From Hyphomicrobiales bacterium (GTDB lineage: Bacteria; Pseudomonadota; Alphaproteobacteria; Rhizobiales; Rhizobiaceae): 8,830 bases of DNA. Numbering within the stretch: position 1 is the first letter of the stretch; each line of letters opens with the position of its first letter. Position numbers and translations under genes: made by a program. Positions 1 to 6,221 of this stretch are shown one piece after another. Location: the NCBI GenBank assembly GCA_011087745.1, contig JAALLB010000058.1, forward strand, positions 1 through 8,830. The letters run 5' to 3'. Under the pieces are notes generated by a model that had not been told where the DNA came from, searched no databases, and worked only from the letters and a program-made list of their open reading frames with translations.

Positions 1-17
1 TTTCGTATCATATCACA

Positions 18-37
18 CCAAAACATTCGGGTTTTGG
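18..37. repeat. Inverted repeat (hairpin) at left edge
   Basis: A perfect 7-bp inverted repeat, CCAAAAC at 18-24 and GTTTTGG at 31-37, encloses a 6-nt loop. No T-tract follows on either strand, so it is not a standard intrinsic terminator. It may belong to the 3' end of a transcript from the left, or be chance. The rest of 1-244 holds the rpmB promoter and leader and no gene I can support. Confidence 0.3.
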
Positions 38-102
38 AGTAGGATGGGTATAGCTGAATACTGTCTGAATAGGGCAAAAATTAGCGTTAAGACCATTTTT
101 GC

Positions 103-131
103 TTGACGTTTGACGGCGTTCCTCCTATGAA
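103..131 (+). promoter_or_regulatory. Predicted sigma70-type promoter of rpmB
   Basis: A -35 element TTGACG (103-108) is separated by exactly 17 nt from a -10 element TATGAA (126-131). Transcription would start near 138 and give a leader of about 105 nt before rpmB. A second TTGACG copy lies directly after the first (110-115) but has no good -10 at normal spacing. GATAAT at 157-162 is another possible -10, with a poor -35. The leader also holds a weak hairpin, TTTTGC 169-174 with GCAAAA 184-189. Confidence 0.6.
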
Positions 132-231
132 CTCCCCAACCTTCCTGAAGTTGCGGGATAATTTGTGTTTTTGCAATTGCGAAGCAAAATTCTAATGTGC
201 TTTCCAGGATATTGAAAAGAATTTAAAAAAC

Positions 232-245
232 TAGGATAAATCCTA
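232..245 (+). promoter_or_regulatory. rpmB ribosome binding site inside a small inverted repeat
   Basis: The AGGA Shine-Dalgarno core (233-236) lies 8 nt before the rpmB ATG at 245. It is part of a perfect inverted repeat, TAGGAT at 232-237 and ATCCTA at 240-245, which as RNA could form a 5-bp stem with a UAAA loop covering both the Shine-Dalgarno core and the first base of the start codon. The stem is short and AU-rich, so its effect may be small. Confidence 0.4.
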
Positions 246-538
246 TGTCCAGACGTTGTGAATTGACCGGCAAAGGCGTGATGAGCGGCAATAATGTCAG
301 CCACGCCAACAACAAGAACCGCCGCAAGTTTTTGCCTAATCTTGTTGATGTTACTCTTATGAGTGAAACTTTGAACCAACGCGTTCGTTTTCGTATTTGT
401 GCTCAGGCACTTCGTACAGTTGAACACCGCGGTGGTCTTGATGCTTTCCTTGCAAAAGCGAAAACAGACGAACTTTCACCAAAAGCTCGTTTGATCAAAA
501 AGCAAGTTGCAAAAGCGTCAGCAGAAGCTGCAGCTTAA
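245..538 (+). CDS. rpmB: 50S ribosomal protein L28
   Basis: This 97-residue basic protein is large-subunit ribosomal protein L28 (bL28). The N-terminus MSRRCELTGKGVMSGNNVSH and the following segment with N-K-R-KFLPNL are family hallmarks. The C-terminal part with RFRICAQALRTVEHRGGLDAFL and a lysine/alanine-rich tail matches the longer alphaproteobacterial form. The isolated Cys5 is the remnant usual for forms lacking a full zinc site. The start is set by the AGGA motif 8 nt upstream and by the conserved N-terminus. The gene is monocistronic by appearance, with its own promoter near 103-131 and an intrinsic terminator 25 nt after the stop. Confidence 0.97.
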   Translation: MSRRCELTGKGVMSGNNVSHANNKNRRKFLPNLVDVTLMSETLNQRVRFRICAQALRTVEHRGGLDAFLAKAKTDELSPKARLIKKQVAKASAEAAA

Positions 539-563
539 GCAAACTCTTTTTTGTTGTTATATC

Positions 564-590
564 AGGCGGGAAGTTCCCGCCTTTTTCTTT
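564..590 (+). terminator. Rho-independent terminator of rpmB
   Basis: AGGCGGG (564-570) pairs with CCCGCCT (576-582) around the short loop AAGTT, and two further A-T pairs are possible. A run of T residues (582-586, then CTTT) follows at once. GC-rich stem plus U-tract is a textbook intrinsic terminator, placed 26 nt after the rpmB stop. Confidence 0.92.
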
Positions 591-616
591 GTTTAATGCG
601 TTGTCAGAACGATAAT
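589..616 (+). promoter_or_regulatory. Weak candidate promoter of the transporter gene
   Basis: TTGTTT (589-594) and GATAAT (611-616) are 16 nt apart. The -10 matches the consensus at five of six positions, the -35 poorly. Transcription would begin near 622-624, just at the hairpin that covers the ribosome binding site. The strong terminator before it implies that the transporter gene needs a start of its own, which is the main support. Confidence 0.3.
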
Positions 617-623
617 GTTACAA

Positions 624-650
624 CTGGTGGCATCCACCCAGGATAAAAAA
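624..650 (+). promoter_or_regulatory. Hairpin overlapping the transporter ribosome binding site
   Basis: GGTGG (626-630) and CCACC (634-638) form a stem with a CAT loop; CT (624-625) can pair with AG (640-641) across a bulged C639. The AGGA Shine-Dalgarno core is 640-643, so the base of the hairpin takes up half of it. An A-rich stretch (644-650) leads to the ATG at 651. It could tune translation. It does not fit the preQ1-I riboswitch layout, because the loop is too short. Confidence 0.35.
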
Positions 651-1262
651 ATGCAGAATATTACCAGACTCTTTCCCTACATTTCAGCAATGGTTGTTAT
701 CGTTGTTGTATCCAACGTTCTTGTTCAAACCCAAGTTCAATATTTCGGTTTGCAGGAAGTTTTGACTTGGGGTGCTCTAACCTATCCAATCGCTTTTCTT
801 GTTAATGACCTGACAAATCGTCATCTTGGCACTGCGGCAGCCCGCAAGGTTGTTGTTGTTGGCTTTATCATTGCTGTTATCTTTTCGATTTATTTTGCAA
901 CACCCCGAATTGCGATTGCATCGGGTTGTGCATTTCTTGTGGCTCATTTTATCGATGTAGGTGTGTTTGATAAATTACGTGAAGGAGTTTGGTGGAAAGC
1001 GCCGTTTATTTCCACGTTCATTGGCTCTGCAATAGATACGGTATTATTTTTCGGTATAGCCTTTGCTCCGATTTTTGCCGGCGTTGATGGATTTTTTGGC
1101 ACCGAAAATGGATCGCTTGGTTTTCCTGCCAGTATTTTCGGCATTGCGATGCCGCTTTGGGGATCACTAGCGATTGGTGATTTTATTATCAAAATCTGTG
1201 TTGGGCTTGTGGCGCTTGTGCCTTACGGAGGTTTTCTAAAACTGACCGAAGCACGTGCCTAA
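651..1262 (+). CDS. yhhQ: Queuosine precursor transporter, YhhQ/COG1738 family
   Basis: This very hydrophobic 203-residue inner-membrane protein resembles the YhhQ/QPTR family, which takes up queuosine precursors (preQ0/preQ1) for tRNA modification. Membrane segments are visible at about residues 8-26, 35-52, 66-84, 86-104, 117-141 and 164-193. Family-typical segments are TYPIAFLVNDLTNRHLG (44-60), with its charged D53 and R57, and FISTFIGSAIDTVLFF (119-134) with D129. Length is close to E. coli YhhQ. I chose the ATG at 651 over an in-frame ATG at 615 because AGGA lies 7 nt before it and the extra 12 residues look unlike the family. The stop overlaps the probable original end of the convergent esterase gene. 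Family assignment is good; the exact substrate is inferred from the family. Confidence 0.87.
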   Translation: MQNITRLFPYISAMVVIVVVSNVLVQTQVQYFGLQEVLTWGALTYPIAFLVNDLTNRHLGTAAARKVVVVGFIIAVIFSIYFATPRIAIASGCAFLVAHFIDVGVFDKLREGVWWKAPFISTFIGSAIDTVLFFGIAFAPIFAGVDGFFGTENGSLGFPASIFGIAMPLWGSLAIGDFIIKICVGLVALVPYGGFLKLTEARA

Positions 1263-2249
1263 TCAATCAGTTTGAATTCCAGGAGAATTGTTTGCTGATT
1301 TCTGGAGAAAGTTATCATCAGAAATCAGTGTCACTCTCGTGGACCCATCCTGTTTCTTTGTGATTGCTAGGCCTTCCATGTTATCGATTTCCATCTGATT
1401 AGTTGCTTCTAGAATGATTTCTCCAGAAATCACGGCATTGGCTTTTAGTTCGGTGCTTTCGAATTTACGTATGCGCATGGCCTGGCCAGTTAATGGCGTA
1501 TAAAATCGTTCCAGGATCAGCAAGTCACCGTCAGCTAAAAAATGGGCATCTGTCAGTGAATAACCGGCCGTTAATGTCACAGCCAAGGGTTCAATTTTAT
1601 TGCCTTTGATTATAAGCCCTTGGTGGTGGCCTTTTTTATTGGGCGCATATTCTGAAAACACAAATAATTCTTGCGTTAATGGTGATATAGCAATGGCTTC
1701 CGGGCCTTTGTTGTTTGGAAAGTCGTATCCTTTGAGACCAATAGGCTTGGCTCCTTCATCAGCCCACAGTTTAGCGTTCTTTTGAGTGAAAAAATCTACT
1801 CGGTGGTTGCGCTCAAAGCCGATTAGAAACTGTTTTCCGGAAATTTCCAGTGATTCCGCATCACCGTTTTTCTTGCCTTTGATTTTTTTACCAACACGGT
1901 TTCTTAGACGGGGAAACTCGGTATTCTTAAGTGCTGAGATTTTGTCTTCAGGATCGCGGATAATGTTTGCTTTTAGAAAATGTCCCTGGTCGCTTACTGC
2001 ATAAAGAACTTTCCCCTCCTCGCTTAAGCGCAAGCCAGAAAAGCCTCCGAAGTTCTTGTCTTTCGAAGTAAGTTCCAAGCCTCCCAGAAATTCCAATTTA
2101 CCGAAGCTGGTTTGCTCAGGTTTTTCTGGCAGAAAATTCTTAATTGTGCTCGCGGATATTTCTATATCTTTTGCTTGAGAAGTACTGGGAAGGCTCACAA
2201 AAAAACAGAGCAAGAAAGTTTGTATCAGGTTCTTTCTTGGGGTTGGCAC
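1263..2249 (-). CDS. Exported esterase-like/phytase-like family protein, 3' end frameshifted
   Basis: The 328-residue product matches the phytase-like 'esterase-like activity' family (Pfam PF13449, COG4246), probably a beta-propeller acting in the periplasm; the true substrate is unknown. A signal peptide is visible: R5 K6, hydrophobic core 8-20, cleavage after SQA (24-26). Repeated acidic motifs follow: FGGFSGL 67-73, AVSDQG 84-89, NGDAESL 128-134, NNKGPEAIA 179-187, IDNMEGLA 288-295 and SDDNF 310-314. After SDDNF the reading frame is wrong. Removing one base from the AAA run at 1308-1310 (TTT in the gene) gives the family-like ending SRNQQTILLEFKLID and a stop at 1259-1261, for a 329-residue protein. 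The start is GTG (2247-2249), 3 nt after the cobT stop and in the same frame, with no clear Shine-Dalgarno site, so translation is probably coupled to cobT. Confidence 0.87.
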   Translation of the reverse strand: MPTPRKNLIQTFLLCFFVSLPSTSQAKDIEISASTIKNFLPEKPEQTSFGKLEFLGGLELTSKDKNFGGFSGLRLSEEGKVLYAVSDQGHFLKANIIRDPEDKISALKNTEFPRLRNRVGKKIKGKKNGDAESLEISGKQFLIGFERNHRVDFFTQKNAKLWADEGAKPIGLKGYDFPNNKGPEAIAISPLTQELFVFSEYAPNKKGHHQGLIIKGNKIEPLAVTLTAGYSLTDAHFLADGDLLILERFYTPLTGQAMRIRKFESTELKANAVISGEIILEATNQMEIDNMEGLAITKKQDGSTRVTLISDDNFLQKSANNSPGIQTD

Positions 2250-2252
2250 CAG

Positions 2253-4163
2253 TTAACTCGCTTTTTTCAACCGCTTGCGCTTTTGTGGTTTTTTAGCTTG
2301 CTCGGGGTTCTCTTCGAACAAGTCAGCCAATTGCTCAGTAATTGCGCCAGCGAGTTCTTCTGCATCGACAATTGTTACCGCGCGTTCGTAGTAGCGTGTC
2401 ACATCGTGACCGATACCAATCGCGAGTAATTCAACAGGAGAATAAGTTTCAATATCCTCAATCACATGGCGTAAATGACGTTCGAGGTAATTGCCCGGGT
2501 TCACAGAAAGTGTAGAATCATCAACTGGCGCGCCGTCAGAAACCATCATCAGGATCCGGCGCTGTTCAGGACGGTTCATGAGACGTTCGTGCGCCCACAG
2601 CAATGCTTCGCCGTCGATGTTTTCCTTAAGCAGGCCTTCACGCATCATTAGGCCAAGATTAGGCCTTGCACGGCGCCATGGAGCATCTGCTGATTTATAA
2701 ATCATATGGCGCAAGTCATTAAGACGGCCAGGATTTGCCGGCTTTTCCTGTTTCAGCCATTGTTCGCGTGCTTGGCCACCTTTCCAGGCTTTTGTTGTAA
2801 AGCCAAGAATTTCAACTTTCACGCCACAACGCTCAAGCGTTCGAGCAAGGATATCAGCACAGGTTGCTGCAACTGTTATTGGATGCCCGCGCATGGATCC
2901 TGAGTTATCAAGCAGCAGTGTTACGACCGTATCGCGGAAGACTGTTTCGCGTTCCATTTTGAAGGATAGCGGCGTCATTGGATCAGTAATAATGCGTGTA
3001 AGTTTGGCCGTATCCAGGTGACCTTCTTCGAGGTCAAAATCCCAGCCACGATTTTGCTGTGCCATCAATCTGCGTTGTAACCGGTTTGCCAAACGGCCAA
3101 CCACACCCTGAAGGTGAGCCAACTGCTTGTCGAGGAATGCACGCAGGCGTTCTAGTTCTGCAGCATCGCAGAGCTCTTCCGCCATGATTTCTTCATCAAA
3201 CTTTGGCGTGAATATTTGATAATCAGAGTCAGAAGGCAATTCAGAAAAAGGAAGATCTGGACGCTGAGATTCGCCGGGCGATTCTTCATCTTGATCAGAT
3301 TCGTCAAAATCATCGCCTGCTTCTGCTTCGGAAGCGTCCATTTGGCCTTCCTGCTCTTCGTCAGAGTCAGATTCCATTTCTTCCGGCTGACCATCGTCTT
3401 CGCCGGTTGATTCTTCGTTGTCGCGTTCACCTTCCTGCTCTTCTTCGTTGGTGTCGTCTTCTGAATCTTGATTTTCATCATCATCAGATGGGTCTTCACC
3501 CAGTTCATCACCCATGTCGAAGGCAACGAGTAGATCGCGAATGGATTCTGCAAATGCTTCCTGATTTTCAATGTCGTTGCCAAGTTCATCAAGCTTGTCA
3601 CCAGCTTTTTGCTCAATCCAGTCGCGCCAAAGGCTTACAATGGCATTGGCATTTTTAGGTGGTTTTTGACCGGTTAAGCGCTCTCGCACAACCATGGCAA
3701 CTGCTTCTTCAAGCGGCGCTTCGCTTCTTTCCTGAGCTGCCGAGTAGTTTTGCTTGCCGTATTTGTCATCCAGCATTTGAGCAAGGTTATCCGCTACGCC
3801 CGTTAAAAAGCTTGCGCCAATTGCCTCGATGCGGGCCTGTTCTACTGCATCAAAGATTGCTCGGGCATTGTCGCCTTCCGGTGCCATTTTTGCGTGCGTT
3901 TTGGCGCTATGACATGCTTGGCGCAGCCCCATTGCATCGCCAACACCTCTGCTGATCGCAAGTTGCTTTTTTGTTAGCTTCTTGCCCAGATCAGGCAGGC
4001 GAACCTGATTGCCAACCATGGATGGGCGATCGCCCGAGAAAGTAACCTCAAGTTCATTGTTTTGAGCAATAGAACGCACGCAATTCGCAAGCGCCTGTTT
4101 CATCGGCTCGCGATTTATACCTCTTGAGGTATTGTGTTTCGAGTTATCGCCAGTTGAAGCCAT
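2253..4163 (-). CDS. cobT: Cobaltochelatase subunit CobT
   Basis: This 636-residue cytoplasmic protein is CobT, the VWA-domain partner of the AAA+ protein CobS in the aerobic (late-cobalt) cobaltochelatase CobNST, which inserts cobalt into hydrogenobyrinate a,c-diamide during B12 synthesis. The N-terminal domain (about 15-215) is followed by a very acidic low-complexity linker (about 217-299, rich in D, E and S), as in BchD/ChlD and other CobT proteins. The C-terminal VWA domain (about 408-620) has a full MIDAS signature D419-N-S421-G-S423 and the later SDGAPVD motif (542-548). The tail is strongly basic. Length is normal for CobT. The ATG is 8 nt after the cobS stop, with AAGG overlapping that stop, which suggests coupled translation. 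CobN is not in the window; in many alphaproteobacteria cobST lie away from it, so a wider role is possible. Confidence 0.96.
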   Translation of the reverse strand: MASTGDNSKHNTSRGINREPMKQALANCVRSIAQNNELEVTFSGDRPSMVGNQVRLPDLGKKLTKKQLAISRGVGDAMGLRQACHSAKTHAKMAPEGDNARAIFDAVEQARIEAIGASFLTGVADNLAQMLDDKYGKQNYSAAQERSEAPLEEAVAMVVRERLTGQKPPKNANAIVSLWRDWIEQKAGDKLDELGNDIENQEAFAESIRDLLVAFDMGDELGEDPSDDDENQDSEDDTNEEEQEGERDNEESTGEDDGQPEEMESDSDEEQEGQMDASEAEAGDDFDESDQDEESPGESQRPDLPFSELPSDSDYQIFTPKFDEEIMAEELCDAAELERLRAFLDKQLAHLQGVVGRLANRLQRRLMAQQNRGWDFDLEEGHLDTAKLTRIITDPMTPLSFKMERETVFRDTVVTLLLDNSGSMRGHPITVAATCADILARTLERCGVKVEILGFTTKAWKGGQAREQWLKQEKPANPGRLNDLRHMIYKSADAPWRRARPNLGLMMREGLLKENIDGEALLWAHERLMNRPEQRRILMMVSDGAPVDDSTLSVNPGNYLERHLRHVIEDIETYSPVELLAIGIGHDVTRYYERAVTIVDAEELAGAITEQLADLFEENPEQAKKPQKRKRLKKAS

Positions 4164-4171
4164 AGTTGACC

Positions 4172-5140
4172 TTATGCCAGTGCTAAGCTTTCGACAGTTT
4201 CGGAAATTTCTTCACCAAACGCACGCTGATAGAACTCACTTATGGTAGCACGTTCCAATTCATCACACTTGTTGAGGAAAGTCAGTTTAAACGATGTCGC
4301 CAGATCACCAAAGATTTCGTGGTTTTCACCCCAGTTGATTACTGTACGCGGGCTCATTACGGTTGAAATATAGCCATTTACAAAAGAAGCTCTTGTCATA
4401 TCCGCAACACGAACCATTTTTGAAACGGTTTCACGACCTTCAGGTGTGTTGAAGGACTTAACCTTGGCGCAAATGATATCAACTTCATTGTCATGAGGTA
4501 GGTAATTTAGCGTTGTGATGAGAGACCAGCGGTCCATCTGTGCCTGGTTGATTTGTTGCGTACCGTGGTAAAGACCCGTTGTATCACCAAGTCCAACTGT
4601 GTTTGCCGTTGCAAAAATACGGAAGGAAGGGTGAGGGGTGATAACGCGGCTTTGGTCAAGCAGTGTTAAACGACCAGAAGATTCCAGAACACGCTGGATA
4701 ACAAACATCACATCTGGACGACCCGCATCATATTCATCAAATACAAGCGCTACGTTGTGCTGATATGCCCAAGGCAAGATGCCGTCTTTGAATTCAGTAA
4801 TCTGCATGCCGTCTTTAACGACGATTGCATCCTTGCCGATTAAATCCAGGCGGCTAACGTGGCTGTCCAGGTTGATACGAACACAAGGCCAGTTTAGACG
4901 GGCTGCAACCTGTTCAATGTGGGTTGACTTACCCGTTCCGTGATAACCAGAGACCATAACGCGGCGATTGTGTGCAAAGCCTGCAAGGATTGCGCGCGTG
5001 GTTGGGCCATCAAACAGATAATCTGGATCAAGTTCTGGCACGTGTTCTGTACGCGTTTTGTAGGCTGGAACTACCCAGTCACAATCAATATTAAATAATT
5101 CACGAACAGACACTTCTGTGTCTGGCAAACCGTCTGACAT
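4172..5140 (-). CDS. cobS: Cobaltochelatase subunit CobS (AAA+ ATPase)
   Basis: This 322-residue protein is CobS, the MoxR-type AAA+ ATPase that forms a ring with CobT and powers cobalt insertion by CobN. The Walker A motif GYHGTGKST is at 65-73, Walker B LVFDEYD at 132-138, and the sensor-1 asparagine is in the segment FATANTVG (176-183). An arginine-finger-like stretch, QMDRWSL, is at 201-207. The N-terminal region with DYLFDGPTTRAILAGF is typical of CobS. All nucleotide-binding residues are intact and the length is normal. The start is firm: the purine-rich site GGAGGA (complement of 5147-5152) precedes the ATG at good spacing. The gene heads a tight set with cobT and the esterase gene. 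I see no cobalamin riboswitch upstream; the 82-nt gap is too short for one. Confidence 0.96.
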   Translation of the reverse strand: MSDGLPDTEVSVRELFNIDCDWVVPAYKTRTEHVPELDPDYLFDGPTTRAILAGFAHNRRVMVSGYHGTGKSTHIEQVAARLNWPCVRINLDSHVSRLDLIGKDAIVVKDGMQITEFKDGILPWAYQHNVALVFDEYDAGRPDVMFVIQRVLESSGRLTLLDQSRVITPHPSFRIFATANTVGLGDTTGLYHGTQQINQAQMDRWSLITTLNYLPHDNEVDIICAKVKSFNTPEGRETVSKMVRVADMTRASFVNGYISTVMSPRTVINWGENHEIFGDLATSFKLTFLNKCDELERATISEFYQRAFGEEISETVESLALA

Positions 5141-5179
5141 TCCCGTTCCTCCGATGAAGTTTTGCGGGTTGAGAATTAG

Positions 5180-5213
5180 CTTATCTATAGTGATAAGGAT
5201 GTTAGAAATTCAA
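5180..5213 (-). promoter_or_regulatory. Candidate cobS promoter with an overlapping inverted repeat
   Basis: On the minus strand TTGAAT (complement of 5208-5213) and TATAGA (complement of 5184-5189) are 18 nt apart and resemble -35 and -10 elements, each at four of six consensus positions. Transcription would begin near 5177, about 37 nt before cobS. A perfect inverted repeat, CTTATC 5180-5185 and GATAAG 5192-5197, brackets the -10 element and could be an operator or a weak hairpin ending the J-protein transcript. Confidence 0.35.
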
Positions 5214-5222
5214 TGCCCTGTT

Positions 5223-5843
5223 TTAAGAGCAGAATCCACCCTGTTTTAGAATTTTATACGACTTAATGATTTCCTGCAGGCGACGCTCAGTTGTGCGGTC
5301 ACCACCATTTGAGTCTGGATGGTGACGCTTCACAAGCGCCTTATACCTGGCTTTTAGCTCATCTGAAGTCGATGAGTGCGGCATGCTCATGTCATCAAAA
5401 GCTTTCTTTTCAAGAGCTTTTAGTTTGCGAACTGGCCCACCCTTTCCGCTAATCTGGCCTGTACGGCGCATGCTGCGTGAAATAATCCGGTCTGCGATAG
5501 CCGCGCGTGGGTCACCATCTGTTAGCGGTGCTTTTTCGCCTTCCTTGTTGACCCCCATCGTCCAGGTAGGGCGATGGCCGGTCAGAGCATCCTTCTGGAA
5601 TTTTGCGATTGCATCATCTCCGAGTCCCGAAAAATAGTTGTAGGATTTATTGTATTCGCGAACATGATCTATGCACAGATTTAGGTATTGACCTTCTCTG
5701 TCTCGACCAAGGGGCGCTTTGTGCGTTCCTGGCTTTGAACAATCCTGCCATTGGCACGATGTATCAACCGGCTTATTTGAGCCAGGTTTCTTCTTGCCTT
5801 TAACAATACGGATCGAATCAAATAATTTTGAATTTGTAGCCAT
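5223..5843 (-). CDS. J-domain (DnaJ-like) co-chaperone
   Basis: This 206-residue protein carries a J-domain at its extreme C-terminus (about 148-203), with the essential HPD tripeptide at 175-177 in KRHHPDSNGG. It should stimulate the ATPase of a DnaK-type Hsp70; its client is unknown. It lacks the Gly/Phe region, the zinc-finger repeats and the C-terminal domains of true DnaJ. The N-terminal 140 residues are basic and include C30, C35, H41, C57 and H60, a spacing that could bind a metal. The family is known as a conserved hypothetical J-protein beside cobS in alphaproteobacteria. The start at 5843 gives the conserved-looking N-terminus, but no Shine-Dalgarno site precedes it, and a possible -10 element lies only 6 nt upstream. 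It is divergent from bolA and 82 nt before cobS. Confidence 0.92.
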   Translation of the reverse strand: MATNSKLFDSIRIVKGKKKPGSNKPVDTSCQWQDCSKPGTHKAPLGRDREGQYLNLCIDHVREYNKSYNYFSGLGDDAIAKFQKDALTGHRPTWTMGVNKEGEKAPLTDGDPRAAIADRIISRSMRRTGQISGKGGPVRKLKALEKKAFDDMSMPHSSTSDELKARYKALVKRHHPDSNGGDRTTERRLQEIIKSYKILKQGGFCS

Positions 5844-5849
5844 TGAGAT

Positions 5850-5877
5850 ATTATGGTGATTTTTTGGAAATGAACAA
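5850..5877 (-). promoter_or_regulatory. Candidate promoter giving a leaderless J-protein mRNA
   Basis: On the minus strand TTGTTC (complement of 5872-5877) and CATAAT (complement of 5850-5855, five of six consensus bases) are 16 nt apart. Only six bases separate the -10 from the ATG, so transcription would begin at or beside the start codon. This fits the absence of a ribosome binding site. The -35 match is poor. Confidence 0.35.
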
Positions 5878-5883
5878 GGATTG

Positions 5884-5897
5884 ACTTTTTAAAAAGT
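5884..5897. promoter_or_regulatory. 14-bp palindrome between the J-protein and bolA genes
   Basis: ACTTTTTAAAAAGT is a perfect 14-bp palindrome in the 108-bp divergent intergenic region. A TTGACT hexamer overlaps its left side (5881-5886) but has no convincing -10 at normal distance. It could be an operator serving one or both genes; AT-rich palindromes of this length can also arise by chance. Confidence 0.3.
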
Positions 5898-5951
5898 TGG
5901 CTACACAAAGCGCGGTTATGCTCTTTTGGGTTTTTGATTTGGAGAAATTTT

Positions 5952-6221
5952 ATGAGTTCTGTTGCAGAATACCTGGAAAAGCACTTGCAAGATGCGTTTT
6001 CTCCGCAAAGCCTTGAGGTGATCAATGAAAGTCATCTACATGCTGGACATGCGGGCGATGATGGTACGGGAGAAAGCCATTTTCGGATCAAAATTGTGGC
6101 CGAAGCTTTTAATGGCATGAACCGTTTGCAAAGACACCGTGCCATTAACAAGATAGTTCAACCGAAGATTGACGAAGGGCTTCATGCCTGCGCAATTGAT
6201 GCGAAAGGTGTCGGGGAGTAG
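5952..6221 (+). CDS. bolA: BolA family protein (iron-sulfur/glutaredoxin partner)
   Basis: This 89-residue protein belongs to the BolA/IbaG family, which binds monothiol glutaredoxins and shares a [2Fe-2S] cluster in iron-sulfur delivery and iron signalling. Visible family features are HLHAGHAG (28-35), GESHFRI (40-46), the helix-turn-helix-like segment with NRLQRHRAI (57-65), and GLHACAI (76-82), whose H78 corresponds to the invariant BolA histidine that serves as a cluster ligand. The glycine-rich loop with AGHAG and ESHF is the form typical of alphaproteobacterial BolA. I chose the ATG at 5952, preceded by GGAG at 5941-5944, over an in-frame ATG at 5934 that would put the ribosome binding site inside the gene. 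The stop abuts that of the convergent lysR gene with no spacer. Confidence 0.93.
   Translation: MSSVAEYLEKHLQDAFSPQSLEVINESHLHAGHAGDDGTGESHFRIKIVAEAFNGMNRLQRHRAINKIVQPKIDEGLHACAIDAKGVGE

Noticed and set aside
125..427. A 100-codon minus-strand frame overlapping the rpmB leader and gene
   Set aside because: It is antisense to the well-supported L28 gene, has no recognisable family and no ribosome binding site.
601..650. preQ1-I riboswitch before the transporter
   Set aside because: The A-rich tail is suggestive, but the hairpin loop has only three bases and lacks the long C-containing loop that binds the ligand.
615..650. Upstream ATG at 615 as the transporter start
   Set aside because: The ATG at 651 has AGGA at correct spacing; the 12 extra residues are not membrane-like and the hairpin would lie in coding sequence.
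3267..3515. Low-complexity repeats as a possible tandem-repeat element
   Set aside because: These encode the Asp/Glu-rich linker typical of CobT and related VWA chelatase subunits; no regular DNA repeat unit is present.
3152..3616. A 154-codon lysine- and methionine-rich minus-strand frame
   Set aside because: It is a shifted-frame shadow of the acidic linker of CobT; GAA/GAT-rich codons read out of frame give Lys, Met and Asn.
5141..5222. Cobalamin riboswitch before cobS
   Set aside because: The gap is 82 nt, far too short for the B12 riboswitch fold, and I see no B12-box-like sequence.
5934..5951. Upstream ATG at 5934 as the bolA start
   Set aside because: GGAG at 5941-5944 serves the ATG at 5952, where the family-like N-terminus begins.
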